The notes beneath the pieces are model-generated. The model did not search any database, was not told where the DNA came from, and worked only from the letters and a program-made list of their open reading frames with translations. Of a DNA stretch of 64,000 nt, positions 1 to 11,845 are shown one piece after another. This stretch comes from Physcomitrium patens. Lineage: Eukaryota; Streptophyta; Bryopsida; Funariales; Funariaceae. The stretch's first letter is position 1; each line of letters begins with the position of its first letter. The translations under genes were made by a program, and so were the position numbers. The stretch spans positions 4,002,740-4,066,739 of the forward strand of contig NC_037254.1 in assembly GCF_000002425.4 (NCBI RefSeq), given 5' to 3'.

Positions 1-835
1 TACATCACTATCAATTCATGGAACGAAACCAATTTAATATTTCAATGTGCTAAAACTTACATACAATTTAGCTTTTTGACAAAATACAATTGCAAAATAT
101 TCAAATTATAGTTATATTAAAAGTCAGCATTAACGTAGGTAATTAGGGTTTTGATTTTTTCATCTTAACAAATACAAAAGGATTCTAATCTTATCTTCTT
201 CCATGAAGGATAGCTATTGCAGCATAAAAATGTCAATGCATCAACTTTGCAATTTACCTTATGCTGAAGCTGCGTAAAAATATTAACTTGGTGTTAATAT
301 TAAGATAAATCTTTATTTTTGATCTACAAGGCACATCCAAAATAAATAATCAAAATAAAACATTCTTGTTTTACATCTATTTTATATATTTATTTTTAAT
401 ATCTCATCTATTAAAATCATGCATCTAAAAATGTCAATCAAAAGATGTTTCTAATAAATCATACTTATATTTGCTAAGCAACCAATATTTGATGTCTTGC
501 ATATTATAAACTTCATCAACCATTATCTTACCATGTAATTGTTAAATATATTTCTAAAGCTAAATATTAAATTATATATAAAAGAAAAGCACAAAAATAT
601 GGATTCCAAAAAAAATATAATTTTCAAGCAATTCTTTTATATTTTAAGAAGATCAACTTTTGAAGGAAATTATATATAGTATAATTTAATAAATGCCATC
701 CATTTTAGTAAGATTTAGGATTTTGAGGTTTAATATATTGAAATAATAGAAATATCTGAATTTATATCTTTTTTTCAAGGTACATATAAAAAATGATTAT
801 ATATTTGTAAAATTTAATATTGGTACTATCCAACA
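1..835. other. AT-rich DNA without recognisable gene
   Basis: This stretch is strongly AT-rich and stop-dense in all frames. I see no coding similarity, tRNA-like fold or LTR end in it. Degraded gag sequence of element E1 begins only near 840, so this is either an old insertion in E1 or DNA beyond its truncated left end. No copy of the E1 right LTR (27,390-27,922) is visible here. Confidence 0.5.
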
Positions 836-839
836 CAGG

Positions 840-1145
840 AGTTGCAAGTTAATTTAGTTGGAACCTTGTTCATAAGATAAGTCTTATCTTGATTTGTTTC
901 TTTATTTGAGAAGAAAACTCTAATCTTGAGCAATTTTAATATTTTTTTAGAAGCATTTGTAGAGACATTTGGAAAATATGATAAGGCTTAATAAGCAACA
1001 ACAAAGATTCACTCATTACGTCAAGAGTCATGCTTTGCATGAATTTATACTTCTGATTTTAGGCAATTGGCTTATGACATCAATTGGGATGAATAAACTT
1101 TTATGAACCAATTCTATTAAAGATTAAGGAATGATATAAAAGACC

Positions 1146-1177
<32 letters not shown>

Positions 1178-1500
1178 TTTAATCTTCAAATATTCAATGA
1201 AGCTATCAACTAAGCTATAAAGTACAATAATCAATTATTTCAAGATCAATGCTGATAGACTTTGATAAAGCAGCACATTAGAAATTTGTACTTTGTTGCT
1301 TCAAAAAATACATTACTTTTATACTCTAAAACTAAAGAAATGCAAATTGATGCAATATGATTTAAACCTCTTACAATAAAAGAAAAGAAGTGTCAATTTG
1401 AACAAGACTTATGCTTATATTATAATGAAGAAGGCTACAAAATTAGGAACTGTATAAAAAAAAAACATACAATCAAAATAAAGAATACAATCATTTAGGA
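840..1500 (+). pseudogene. E1 gag remnant
   Basis: A decayed reading of the capsid region is visible by comparison with the E3 gag at 15,376-15,705. It includes the stretch equivalent to 'YASQFRQLA', here as tatgacttctgattttaggcaattggct-like sequence near 1,040-1,070, and the following 'D-I-N-W-D' motif near 1,078. The zinc-knuckle region near 1,400-1,450 is still alignable, but most of its cysteines are lost. Many stops make this non-coding. The N-terminal gag part is not found upstream. Confidence 0.65.
1147..1176. repeat. (ATT)n microsatellite
   Basis: Ten consecutive ATT/TTA triplets lie within the E1 gag remnant. They are absent from the equivalent place in E2 and E3, so the repeat expanded after insertion. 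Confidence 0.9.
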
Positions 1501-1599
1501 AAATAAAGAGACCCACCTACAATAAAGACTATGTGGTTGGACATTCCAATACCTCAAATTTATCAAGGTTCCTCTCTCTCTGCTTAACCTGCTTGTTGT

Positions 1600-2170
1600 T
1601 TTATTTTATCTTTATTTCTTTGCCTACAAAGCCTTCAAACAAATCCTTTATTAGATTCAAAAGCATATGCTTGCTTTTTTAAATAAGGAATTTTTTAAAT
1701 TTTATAAAATTCTTCTATTACAAAATTCAAAACCTATATATGTATAGAAGTAATAGATGGTCGACCTTTATCTTCAAGCAATGTTATTCATCAGACCATG
1801 CTGTTAGAAATATCATTTGAGGGTTATAATAACAAAATAATATTTAATATTATTAAAATCTCGTCGAATTCTATTATTCTAAAACTTTCATGGTTAAAAG
1901 ATATAATCCATCTATAGATTGGAGGTTTTATAAGATTGAATTTCTTTTTGAATTTCTTTAGACAAAACCTATCAAAAAATCATCAACAATAAAGCTTTTC
2001 TTTTTGGAAGCAAGGGCTTTTATGAAGATGGCTAAAAAAAAAATTCCATTTGTTATTTATGCAACTCTAGCTTGTGAAGAAGCAAGCTTGCTAGTAGCTA
2101 TCCTAGAATAGTATAAAGAGTTTCAAGATGTCTTTGAAAAGAAAAATGGTGACATTTTCTTAAAACATTA
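1600..2170 (+). pseudogene. E1 aspartic protease remnant
   Basis: This stretch aligns with the protease domain of E3 (16,101-16,700). It keeps the region around the Asp-Ser-Gly active site (near 1,650), the 'V-I-D-G-R-P-L-S-S' stretch (near 1,750-1,775), and the 'EYKEFQDVFEKKNGDI'-like linker at about 2,110-2,155. Stops and small indels interrupt it. It breaks off near 2,170, and the equivalent of the next residues reappears near 3,866. Confidence 0.7.
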
Positions 2171-3865
2171 ACTATTATTATGATGTAACACAACTAATAG
2201 GTGAAAAAGATGAAGAAATTATTATATCATAAAAGATCTTACTTCAAGTATTATAAAAAATTATCTTAGAAAATAAACAATAGTCCAAAAATAAGTAAAA
2301 CTAAAGGTATAAATGCTATCTTTTTATAAAGTAAGCTTCTACTTACTTTTGTAAGGCCATTAATAAGAAAAAAAAAATAGATTAAAAAAATAAAGAATAT
2401 GAGCATACATAGGAGGAAGTAAGGATTTGATTTTAATAAAAATTAACTCAAAAAGGAAAAATTTGATACTTAGAGATGACCGGTTATCAACTTGGGTCGA
2501 AATCAGACTTTGAGGTACAAAACTAGGCACCAATGGCAACTTTAGGGGTTTTTTTTTGAAGTTTGAAGAGCAAGATTTGAAAGAAAATTTAATAGAATTT
2601 CTTTAAGTATTGATTTTGATTGATTTGAATATGTAATAACTTTGTAAGAGCTTTGCAAAGTCACAATTTTTTTGAGTGACTTTGAAATTTGTGAAATAAA
2701 AGAGATATTATGTTTTGAAATTTTTTGTGAGTTTAGTAGTTGAACCATGGTTTAAATTTTGAGGACTTATGAGAATAGTTATTTGAAGTATATGATATAA
2801 TTTTGAACTCAATCGAATGGTTGAATTTAAGTTTATTGAATTTCAAGTAGGTTGAGGTCTCAAAAATTGGACTTTGAGGGATAATTAGGATTTTTAAGAT
2901 CTTCAATAATTTACTAATTGGATTAGAATAAAATTTATATATAAAGATAATAGACTTGATTTGCTACACATATGTATATTTGAAAAATAATTAAATAGTA
3001 TAAAAAGGAGATATTGGCACTAGAAGACTAGCATCAAGGTTGAAGAAAGAGGCCGGCCAACAGCTAAGCGGATTTTGATATTTTTCTTCTATTTGGTAAG
3101 TTTGATTCTCTTCAAATTTCATATACTTATTTCAAACTTAGTTTTTAAAAAATTTGTAAAATTTTAAGTAAAATAAATGATTTACTTAATAGATATTGAG
3201 ATTCTAAACTGTGCTAGGATTAAATTGAGTTGGTTAGCTTTTGGTTAGGATTTGGTTTAGAGTTAGGATTGGATTAGGATTTAGGATTTAGTTAATTTTT
3301 TTTAGAATTTAGGATTTATTTAGGATTTAGGATTTGGATTAGAGTTTAGAATTTAAGATTTATTTAAAATTTAGGATTTTCTAAGGATTTAGAATTGGAT
3401 TTGGATTTAAGTTTTGATTTAAGATTTAGAATTTGCTTAGGATTTCGGATTTAGGATTTACTTAGGATTTAGATTTGGACTAGGATTTAGGATTTGGTTT
3501 AAGATTTAAGATTTGATTAGGATTCAAGATTTAGGATTTGGTCTAGGATTTGATTGAAGTCCACTAGGATTTCAACTAAGATTAAATTAGGACTTAATTG
3601 ATATTTATTTAAGATATTTTTATGATTATTCTAATATTTTTTAAGGATTTTTTAAGGATTCTTTTAAAATTTATTGTGGATTTCTTTAAATTTCTTTAAA
3701 ATTTCTTTAAAGTTTCTTTTAAATTTAATTAAAGCTTTTTTAGTATTATTAAGGTTTAATTAGAGTTTATTTAATATTCTACTAAAGTTAGATTTTTTTT
3801 GTTTCAATTTCTATTCTACCTTCTCCAACTAAGTACCCAGTGCATTCTTAAATAAGACTTCATGT
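2171..3865. mobile_element. Unidentified 1.7-kb insertion inside E1
   Basis: E1 coding similarity stops near 2,170 and resumes near 3,866 at the next residues of the protease-RT linker, so these bases are an insertion. It has no coding similarity I recognise. Part of it (about 3,005-3,115) resembles a separate stretch at about 40,695-40,800. Both contain 'aggttgaagaaagagg', then a 'ttcttcta' block, then 'ttcttcaaat'. This suggests a dispersed, unnamed repeat. A degenerate 'ggatttag' tract fills its second half. No terminal repeats or clear target duplication were found. Confidence 0.55.
3235..3560 (+). repeat. Degenerate tandem 'ggattta(g)' tract
   Basis: More than twenty variants of the 6-8 bp unit 'ttaggattt' follow each other here, for example 'aggatttagg', 'gatttggatt' and 'aagatttag'. 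It is not the plant telomere unit TTTAGGG. It lies inside the insertion within E1. Confidence 0.8.
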
Positions 3866-4195
3866 ATTACAACACCGTATGATTGTGCCATTGATCTTAA
3901 AAAAGGGGTTGAACCACCATTTGGCCCAATCTACAATTTATCTTAAAAGAAGCTTTTGGCATTAAAAGATTGCATTGACAAAAATCTTACAAAGAATTTT
4001 ATTTGGCATTCTAAATTTCTAGTAGATATATTAATACCTTTTGTAAAGAAAAAAGATGAATCTTTATGGATATGTATTGATTATCAAAGCTTCAATAAAA
4101 TAATGGTAAAGAATTTTTATCCATTACTATTGATATGAGGGCTTTTAAAGCAACTTAGTCAAACTAAGATCTGTATTAAAATATATCTCTGTGGA
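3866..4195 (+). pseudogene. E1 protease-RT linker and RT N-terminal fragment
   Basis: This matches the part of E3 pol that starts at 'YDCSIDLKEG' and continues into the RT fingers. Visible pieces are 'KNLTKNFIWHSKF', 'PFVKKKDESLW', 'CIDYQSFNKI' and 'KNFYPL'. Similarity ends near 4,195, just after the sequence equivalent to '[10 protein letters not shown]'. The palm domain with the YxDD motif is missing from E1. Confidence 0.75.
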
Positions 4196-5593
4196 GCATT
4201 ATTGGAATAGAAAGAATTTTCTTTAAAAAAGCTTTGAGCTTCTAGCTATCACTAATTACACAACTAAGCCTTAAGATTAAAAAAAGTACCAATTTTATGT
4301 ATAAAATTATTCATATAGGAGAAATTACATCAATACATAAGCCTTAAGTACCAAAGATCACCAAAAATGTGATAAAAATATTATAAAACTTGTATATCTT
4401 TAAGGTGAATTTTTCTTGAATTTCAATAGCTCATATCTTATGATCGAATTTTCCAAAAAAACCCAAATTTTACATGGACTATTAATGTACTTTTAACAAC
4501 TACTACAACAAATTTCAATTACAAAATCATTACAAATCTTGAGATATTGCCAAAATTTTAACAGTAGATTTGAATCGTTATTTACATATACCTATGTACA
4601 AATTTCTTAATATCTCACAAATTAAGTACTCAAATACTATAAAATTTTGATATATAGCTTTTTAACCTAATGAAACACTCTTCTAAAAAATTTGAACTAA
4701 AAATTCATTTGAAAATTTCGGATATGGCTCCAACCATTACTATCAACAAAATGATTTACTTACTACCTTTGAATTACATGTACTATCTTCAATGCTTTAT
4801 AATTACTTCATACAAATTCAAAATATATAAATTTCTTTACAAAAGTTATAGATCTTAAAATCACCCTTGTGGTTGTATCTCTTGATTTCCAAAATCTATC
4901 ATAAAATTCCATGTATTTTCTAAAGAGCAATAATATAACTTAAAAAAATATCTTAACTTCAAATGGCTATTATTTCATCATTCTAATTTTAATTCCTCTA
5001 AAATTTGTACAAAATTTATAGCCCAAATTCTAAACCTTATAATTCTCAAATTTTGCTTCTAAAGTCGCCAAAATCCTTGTTTTGGTTACAAATAGCTTAT
5101 TGAATACCTATTGGACATGACCTTTGACTAATAGAGATGAAGCTCTTTATCTTTTGCCTTCATCCATCCATATCTTACTTTCATTCCTCCAAATACGTTT
5201 CTTAGAAGTTTGAATCTTCATCTTTAAGCTCCAATCTTCTCTTTAAGTTTTATACTAAATATCTAAATCCAATATAATTTAAATACTATAATTAATATAA
5301 CTAAACTTCAAAATAAAATTTCTTACATTAAATTCCTTTAAATTAACCTACTTACCACTCTAATGTATATCAACACTTATAAATATATTATATGTTTTAA
5401 TTATTTTTTACATACTATAAACAATTATAATATGACAGTGTATAATTTCGAAGACAATATGAGATGTATAATATTTTTTTTATATATAATAGATAACTTC
5501 GAAGACGATATGAGATGTATAATATTTTTTTTGAATTTATTAATTTTTATCAAATATTTATAAAGAATTACTTTTAAGTTGTTATTTTTTTCA
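4196..5593. other. 1.4-kb unassigned segment replacing E1 RT palm
   Basis: E1 coding similarity stops near 4,195 and restarts near 5,594, about 150 codons further along pol. This is therefore an insertion accompanied by loss of the RT palm. The segment is AT-rich with no recognised coding sequence. It contains the tandem duplication at 5,445-5,533. Confidence 0.5.
5445..5533. repeat. Two-copy tandem repeat, period about 51 bp
   Basis: The block 'cttcgaagacgatatgagat' plus 'gtataatatttttttt' occurs twice with only two or three differences. The first copy starts near 5,445 and the second near 5,496. Confidence 0.85.
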
Positions 5594-6027
5594 TATAGTT
5601 GACACCTAAAGATAAATTGGAATATGGATCTCAAATACAAAAAAAAATTAAATATTTCAAAGCAAATTTTATTATAACTCTAATCTTTTTGCATCCAAAT
5701 TTCATAGAGGCTTTTTATTTGAAAATAGATATTTTTAACTTTGAATTACGAGTTGTATTATCACAAATAGAAAAAGATGAAAAGCTCTACTCAATTGTAT
5801 TCTATTTTAAAAAGCTTTCAATTGTAAAGATCAATTATGAGATTTATAATAAAGAACTTTTTGCAATTATAGACTCTTTCTAAGAATGGTGTCACTTATT
5901 AAAAAGCGCTATATATCTTATGATTGTATATATAGATCACAAAAATTTGGAGTATTTCATGTCAACTTAGGTTTTGAATCGACACAAAGCTCATTCAAAT
6001 ATAATATTATCTTGTTTTAATTTTGTG
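5594..6027 (+). pseudogene. E1 RNase H fragment
   Basis: This matches the E3 RNase H. Pieces visible are 'TPKDKLEYGSQ', 'FELRVVLSQIEKDEKLYS', 'INYEIYNKELFAIIDSF' (which keeps the catalytic Glu context) and, after a stop, 'VYIDHKNLEYFMST'. It ends at the E2 insertion site. The next residues of E1 continue at 12,375. Confidence 0.8.
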
Positions 6028-6032
6028 ATTAC

Positions 6033-6590
6033 TGTCACGGATATACACATGTAAGCCAATAATTACATATATAAATAGGTAGAAGTAGATAGAAGTAGAT
6101 AAAAATAAGTTAATTCTATAATATCTTCTAAGATAACTTCTTAGAAGCTTCATAGACATTGCTTTGATTTTATAAGTATCCATTGTTAACTTTTAAGTTA
6201 GAAACTTGGTCAATAATTTAACCATGTACCATACATGTTGGTAGCTTAAAGATCAAGCTAATTATATGGCGAACATATAGAAAAACTTGCCATGTAAGTC
6301 AAGGCATGTATCCTACAAAGTCAATACATATTGGAAGTTCTATAGAACATTGCTACGTAATACCTAGTTAGATAGTATATATAGAGACAAGAGTGAAGTC
6401 TTCTTCACTCTTGTCAACTCCTTTCTTATTTCTAGTCTAGTTTCAAGAGTTTCAAGTTTTCTTGTCTTTTGGTAATAAGCCATTTTAGTTTCTTTTTAAT
6501 ATATGTACTTTCTTATTTTTATTTTGTCACTTTTTCTTTGACATGGATTTCATTGGTTTATATATCATCTTTTAGTTCATCTCCTTGACA
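6033..6590 (+). repeat. E2 left LTR
   Basis: It begins TGTCACGG and ends TTGACA (558 bp). It carries a TATA box in 'agtatatatagag' near 6,374-6,385 and, directly after it, a 13-bp hairpin (6,386-6,415). It is closely similar to the E3 LTRs. Confidence 0.92.
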
Positions 6591-6611
6591 AATTGACAAG
6601 AATATACTTAC

Positions 6612-6626
6612 AATATCAGAGCTTTG
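6612..6626 (+). promoter_or_regulatory. E2 primer-binding site (initiator Met tRNA type)
   Basis: The sequence 'aatatcagagctttg' matches the usual plant Met-tRNA primer site core TATCAGAGC. It starts about 21 bases after the LTR end rather than within the usual few bases. E3 and E5 have the same spacing. Confidence 0.7.
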
Positions 6627-6798
6627 TCTTGTCTTGATTAAGAATAGGATTATCTCTTTTTCATGATAAGACATATGTATATTAGAAGTTACGGATTACC
6701 CTCTTTTAAACTGATATTATTCTTAGTATTTTTTTTTGTCCTCAAGTCCTTTCTTCTACTTATCTCGGATGATATTAGATATTTTTCTAAATATTATT

Positions 6799-7790
6799 AT
6801 GGCAGAGCTTATTGAAATGAAGAGTGCAATGGTACAAATGTAAGAGTAATTGAGGAAGTTGATGCTTGCAATGCATCAACTAAGCTTACCATCATAAGAA
6901 TCAACAAAAATAACAAGAAATGAGGATATAAAGATGATTAGAGCTGCGTCAATATCTATACCAAATCATGTCCTTCCACCTATGGTGGAACATCCTTCAA
7001 GTATTAAAGAACCAAGAGTTGCTCTATGTAAGAAGTTTCATGTTACAAGATCCAAATTTCAAGGATTTATCAATCAAGTACAACTTGTCATTGAACTTCA
7101 ACCTTAAAGCTATTCAACTCTGGGATCACAAGTTAGATTCATTAATATACTTCTTTTAGGTTCAGCACTATCGTGGTTTTTATCTTTTCTTGAACAAGGA
7201 GATTCAATATTGGATAATTTAGAGGCATTTTTGAAGGAATTTTGGTCTATGTGTGGAAAAAATCATGCAATTCATGTTACAACCAACAAGATCCGTATTT
7301 TGTGATAAGACAATCAATTTGTAACATTATATGCTTCACAATTTTAACAACTTACAACTGATATCAAGTGAGATGATGTTGCACATATAAGCCAATTTCT
7401 CTATGGATTATAATATGAAGTAAAGAAATTGATGCTCAACTTACTTGATCTTCAAATATTGAGACAAAGAATTGACTTTGCTATGAAATACAACAACTGA
7501 TTTTTTAGATTTTCATTGAGAGTTGCATAAGTAGGCCTCAATATTACTACAATTTGATGGCAACACCAATATCTCCTTAATATATACATTCAGAAGTAGA
7601 GGATATCCAAATCAATACAATATGTTTTAAACCTCTTACCAAGCAAAAAAAGACTCATCGCTGTTAAAAAGGATTGTACTTATATTATGAAAAACCTAAA
7701 CAAATTGCTCAACATTATCCAAAGAAGTGATGAGACCACAAAATGAAGAGCACACCTATCAAAGAAGGTAATATGTTAGAAAATGAATTT
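6799..7790 (+). pseudogene. E2 gag (broken)
   Basis: The gag begins at ATG 6,799 with 'MAELIEMKSAM', the same start as E3. It continues through a capsid region (about 7,030-7,500) to a remnant of the zinc knuckle near 7,675-7,715, where the sequence reads 'LYLYYEKPKQIAQHYP' so that all three knuckle cysteines are lost. The codon after 'LYGL' in the capsid is TAA, as in E3 and E5. The frame ends with a TAG five bases before the pol start. At the 'RSKF' site this copy still has CAA (Gln), where E3 has TGA. Confidence 0.85.
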
Positions 7791-7810
7791 GTCTAGCTAC
7801 AATAGCGACC

Positions 7811-8197
7811 ATGTGGCTTGAATCTTGTACAATTTTTAATGAAGGTCCTATCTTCTCCTCAAAACCCTATCTTTTTTTTATAATAGATGTTTATTTAGGA
7901 TCTAATAATTATAAAGCCTCTACCTTGATAAATTCTGAAGCCTCAATTTATTTCTTAGATGTAGAATTTATTAAAAGTCATAAAATATTGTTAATAAAAA
8001 AAACTAAACTTATTCATGTAGAAATCATAGATGGTCATTTGTTATCTTTTGGAGATATTATTCATAAAATACTTCTTATAGATGTAGCAATAAATGGTCA
8101 TAGGAGTTGCATAATCTTTAATATAATTAGATATCCTTTTAATCCAATCATTTTAGGTTTATTGTGGTTAAAAAAGTATAATCCTTGCATAGATTAG
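7811..8197 (+). pseudogene. E2 aspartic protease region
   Basis: A 128-codon open stretch from ATG 7,811 is similar to the E3 protease. The active-site motif reads 'LINSEASIYFLD' where E3 has 'LLDSGASACFLD', so the catalytic Asp and Gly are both replaced. The protease is therefore dead by sequence. The stop at 8,195-8,197 replaces a conserved Trp (TAG for TGG, compare 'NPRIDWNS' in E3). Confidence 0.85.
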
Positions 8198-8449
8198 ATT
8201 TCTTGTACTCTTGACTTCTCTAAAAGTATAAATAAGAGTAAAATTAATCCAATATAAAGTCATAAGTCTAATACAATAAAACCTATATTTGTAGATGTGA
8301 GAGCTTTCTTGTATGCTACAAAAGAAGGATCACATTGTGTTATTTATCCCACACCTATTTTTAATGATGCAAAGACTTCAAGTGGTATTCTAAGCTAATA
8401 TCAAGAGTTTCAAGATATATTTGACAAGAAAAATGTGGATATTCTTTCA

Positions 8450-9180
8450 AAACATTGTTCCTATGATTACTCAATTGACTTTCAAGAAAGAACATAATTA
8501 TTATTTGGACCAATTTATAGTTTATTACAAAATAAATTGGTTCAATTCAAGGAATATATTGAAGAAAATCTAGCCAAGAATTTTACACGCCATTCCAAAT
8601 CGCCAGTAGGAACTCCAATCTTATTTATGAAGAAGAAAGATGGATCATTGCGGATGTGTATTGATTATCGAGGACTCAATAAGATCACCATCAAGAATAG
8701 GTACCCTCTATTTTTGATATTCAGACTTCTCGATTAATTGAATCAAGCTAAGTTCTATACAAAAATAGATCCATAGGGAGCATACAATCTAGTACATATT
8801 AAAGAAGGGAATAAATGGAAGATTGTATTTTGAATTAAGTATGGACATTTTGAATACAACATCATACCTTTTGAACTTAAAAATGCATTGATAGCTTTTC
8901 AATATCTAATGAATGATATTTTTTGAAAGTTTTTGGATGATTATATAGTTTGTTATTTGGACAACATCTTGATCTATTCTAAGAACACATATGAGCATGA
9001 ACTTCATATTTTTCATGTATTACAAAAATTAAGAGATGGAGGATTCTATGCTAAGATAGAAAAGTGTGTATTCCATACTATTCAAGTTGACTTCTTTGGA
9101 TATATCATTTTAAATGATGGACTTGTGATGGATCCTAAGAAAGTTCAAACTATCATGGATTAGAAGATTTCAAAAATGAT
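8450..9180 (+). pseudogene. E2 reverse transcriptase (broken)
   Basis: Two open blocks make up the RT. The fingers (8,537-8,737) have '[20 protein letters not shown]'. The palm and thumb (8,933-9,163) have 'CYLDNILIYSKN', where the catalytic YLDD has become YLDN. In-frame stops separate them. An inactive RT that once resembled E3. Confidence 0.85.
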
Positions 9181-9184
9181 AAGA

Positions 9185-9724
9185 GATGTCTAATGCTCTT
9201 TGAACTTTGCCAATTATTATTAGATCTTCATCAAAGACTTTTCTCGAATTGCAGCCCCATTTATATATTTGACTTACAAAGACAAACTTAAGTGGAGCAA
9301 AGAAGTTGAAGCATCTTTTAAAGCTTTAAAGTCAACTTTTATTTTTGTACCAACCTTATATCATGTCAACTTTTTTAAGGTATTTTTTATAGAAAGAGAT
9401 ACATCAGACTTTGTTTTGGATGTTGTGTTATCACAAATAGGAACAAATGATAAACTTCACCCAGTAGCTTTTCATTCCAAAAAATTTTTAGTAGCGGAGA
9501 TTAACTATGAAATTCATGACAAAGAGCTTCTTGTAATTGTGGATTCATTTCAAGAATGGTGTCATCATCTAAAAGGCACTTCCAATCCAGTCACCATATA
9601 TATAAATAATAAGAATCTCAAGTATTTCATGTCAGTACATATTTTGAATTGTTGCCAAGCCTGTTGGAACATGTCTTTATCAAGATTTGATTTTAAGGTC
9701 ACATATCAATCTGGAAAACAATAA
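9185..9724 (+). pseudogene. E2 RNase H region
   Basis: The reading is almost fully open from 9,269 to 9,724. It matches the E3 RNase H, including 'DTSDFVLDVVLSQIGTNDK', 'INYEIHDKELLVIVDSF' and 'YINNKNLKYFMS'. The third catalytic Asp (E3 'YTDHKN') is Asn here. A stop at 9,722-9,724 replaces the Gln after 'QSGKQ'. Confidence 0.85.
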
Positions 9725-11090
9725 GGTTTATTAGACGTCCTTTCTAGACATTCTTATCTTGTACCAAAAGAAAGAGATACATCTTTTGATCAATAAAGAA
9801 TAATTTTCTTAAAACCAGAGCATTTTCATCTTCAACTAATGAAATCAATATTGATTGTTGATTCCACCCTTGTGAAACAAATCCAATCAAGTATGTCTTT
9901 TGATCCTTTTGTTCACAATATCCAGAAACCTTCTCCTAAGTCTTTAGATTCTTCTAAGTTTGAGTTCAAAAATAACCTACTATATTTTGAAAGTTGATTA
10001 TATGTTCCAAAAAAAGAAGCATAATTACGTATTCTTCAAGCACATTACGACTTTCTAGCAACATGACATTTTAGATACAACAAGAATTTGGAGCTTTTAT
10101 TTAGAGATTTTTGGTGGCCACAAATGTGGAAGTCTTTGTTCAGTCATGCAACATATGTTCAAGATCAAAAACTCCCCGTCATCGACTTTACGGACTTCTT
10201 CAACTATTATCCATTGCAGAACAATCATGGTCTTCTGTTCTATGGATTTTATCACAAATCTTCCAATCTCAAGTTCTTATGACTCTATATTCGTGATAGT
10301 AGATTGTTTTACCAAGATGGTACATTTTGTATCATATATAAAATCTATCACATGTAAAGAAACAACTAAACTCTTTCTTGATAATATCTATTGTTATTAT
10401 GGATCACTCAAGGATATCATATTAGATAGAAGAACTTAGTTTGTATCAAGATTTTGGTGGACTCTTTTCAAGATTCTAAAAGTGGATATAAAATTATCTT
10501 TGGCATTCCATCCTCAAACTGATGGATAAACGAAGTGTGTTAATTAAGTTTTAGAGCAGTATTTAAGATCTACTATTAACTACCAACAAGATGATTAGAT
10601 AACTCTTTTGCTATTGGCAAATTTTGCTTATAATAACACAATACATTCTTCTATAAAATAAACACCTTTCTTTGCCAATTATGATTATCATCCATGACTT
10701 GATACTTTGACTTCTCAGAAGTTAATAATCCTTCAGAGGAAGATTTGGCAAATCATTTGTTAGAGCTACATGCAACAATAAAGGTATAGTAAAAAGAAGC
10801 TCAAGAACAATAAAAGATCAATAAGGATGTCTATCGAAAGGAACAACCACCATTCCATGTGGGTGACAAGGTATGGTTACTTCATCATAATATCAAGACC
10901 ACTCATCTTTAAGACAAGTTGGACTATCGTAGGCTTAGTCTATTTCTTATTTTTATATAAATTAATCCAGTTGTATATCGTTTATACCTATTGGAGTTAA
11001 TGAAAATTCATCCAATATTCAACATGTCTCTACTTGAACCATATAAGACAATGGATATATCAAAAAAAAGACAAGTACCACCTCCTCCTG
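9725..11090 (+). pseudogene. E2 integrase (broken)
   Basis: The zinc-binding part (about 10,030-10,170), catalytic core (about 10,235-10,560) and C-terminal GPY/F-type region (about 10,860-11,060) are recognisable in changing frames. The first catalytic Asp ('MDFITN') and second ('LDRRTQF'-like, with Gln as a stop) remain. The catalytic Glu of E3 'GQTERVNQ' has become Lys ('TKCVN'). Stops are frequent. Confidence 0.85.
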
Positions 11091-11094
11091 TAGA

Positions 11095-11265
11095 AGCGGA
11101 CAATAATGAAGAATTTGAAGTAGAAGAAGTCTTAGACTCAAGGTAGCGCCAAAATAAGTTGAAATATTTTGTTCATTAGTACGGATATAATATTAGTGAA
11201 TGTATATGGGAATGAGCAAAGAATCTTGTAAATACAACAAAGAAGGTGGAGACTTTTCATCGAGA
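11095..11265 (+). pseudogene. E2 chromodomain remnant
   Basis: The frame reads 'EEFEVEEVLDSR', then 'KLKYFVH', stop, 'YGYNISECIWE'. This is the typical C-terminal chromodomain of plant chromoviruses. The stop is TAG at the codon that is TGG (Trp) in E1 and E5. E3 has the same TAG. Confidence 0.85.
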
Positions 11266-11831
11266 ATATCCATCAAAATTAAGATAAAGACTTTTCTTAT
11301 AAAAGAAATAAAATCTAGGCAAGATAATATTTTACTTTCAATCTTTTTTTGTAGCTTCTTTGTATTTGTAACGGTGGAGAGATAGAGAACCAACAACTAG
11401 TGGATTCAACTAAAGAGCCTTCATTTGTTGATTTGTTGGACAAGACATTGTGATTGTTATAACCTTCAAGACGACTCAATCGAGATGAAGATCCTCAAGA
11501 ATGACATATTTTCCTTTGAATAGATGGCAAGATATAATGTATTTGGTATCACGACTTTAAAAGAGACTCTCGATGTTTGGTAATTTTATTTGAGGTAGAA
11601 ACAATTCCTTGTAGTGTTTCAAATATTTTATTTAAAAAAAATTATGAAGGCCTCAATAATGACCAAATAATAGGGTGGTCTTTTCATCCTAGTATGAAAC
11701 ACAATCGATGGTTGAGAGGTCCTATCAACAATCTTCAAAGAGAATAAAGATCTGAATATGTGGCGAATATAATTCGTTGCATTATAGATTTTTTCAACAC
11801 ATGATGACCGCTCCTTATGAAACTCATCCCT

Positions 11832-11845
11832 AGAAGAGGGTGTAA
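11832..11845 (+). promoter_or_regulatory. E2 polypurine tract
   Basis: 'agaagagggtgtaa' lies directly before the right LTR. It is equivalent to 'agaaggagggtaa' in E3 and would prime plus-strand DNA synthesis. Confidence 0.75.

Noticed and set aside
3235..3560. Telomere-like TTTAGGG array
   Set aside because: The unit is a degenerate TTAGGATT/GGATTTAG mixture, not the plant telomere repeat, and it lies inside a transposon insertion.
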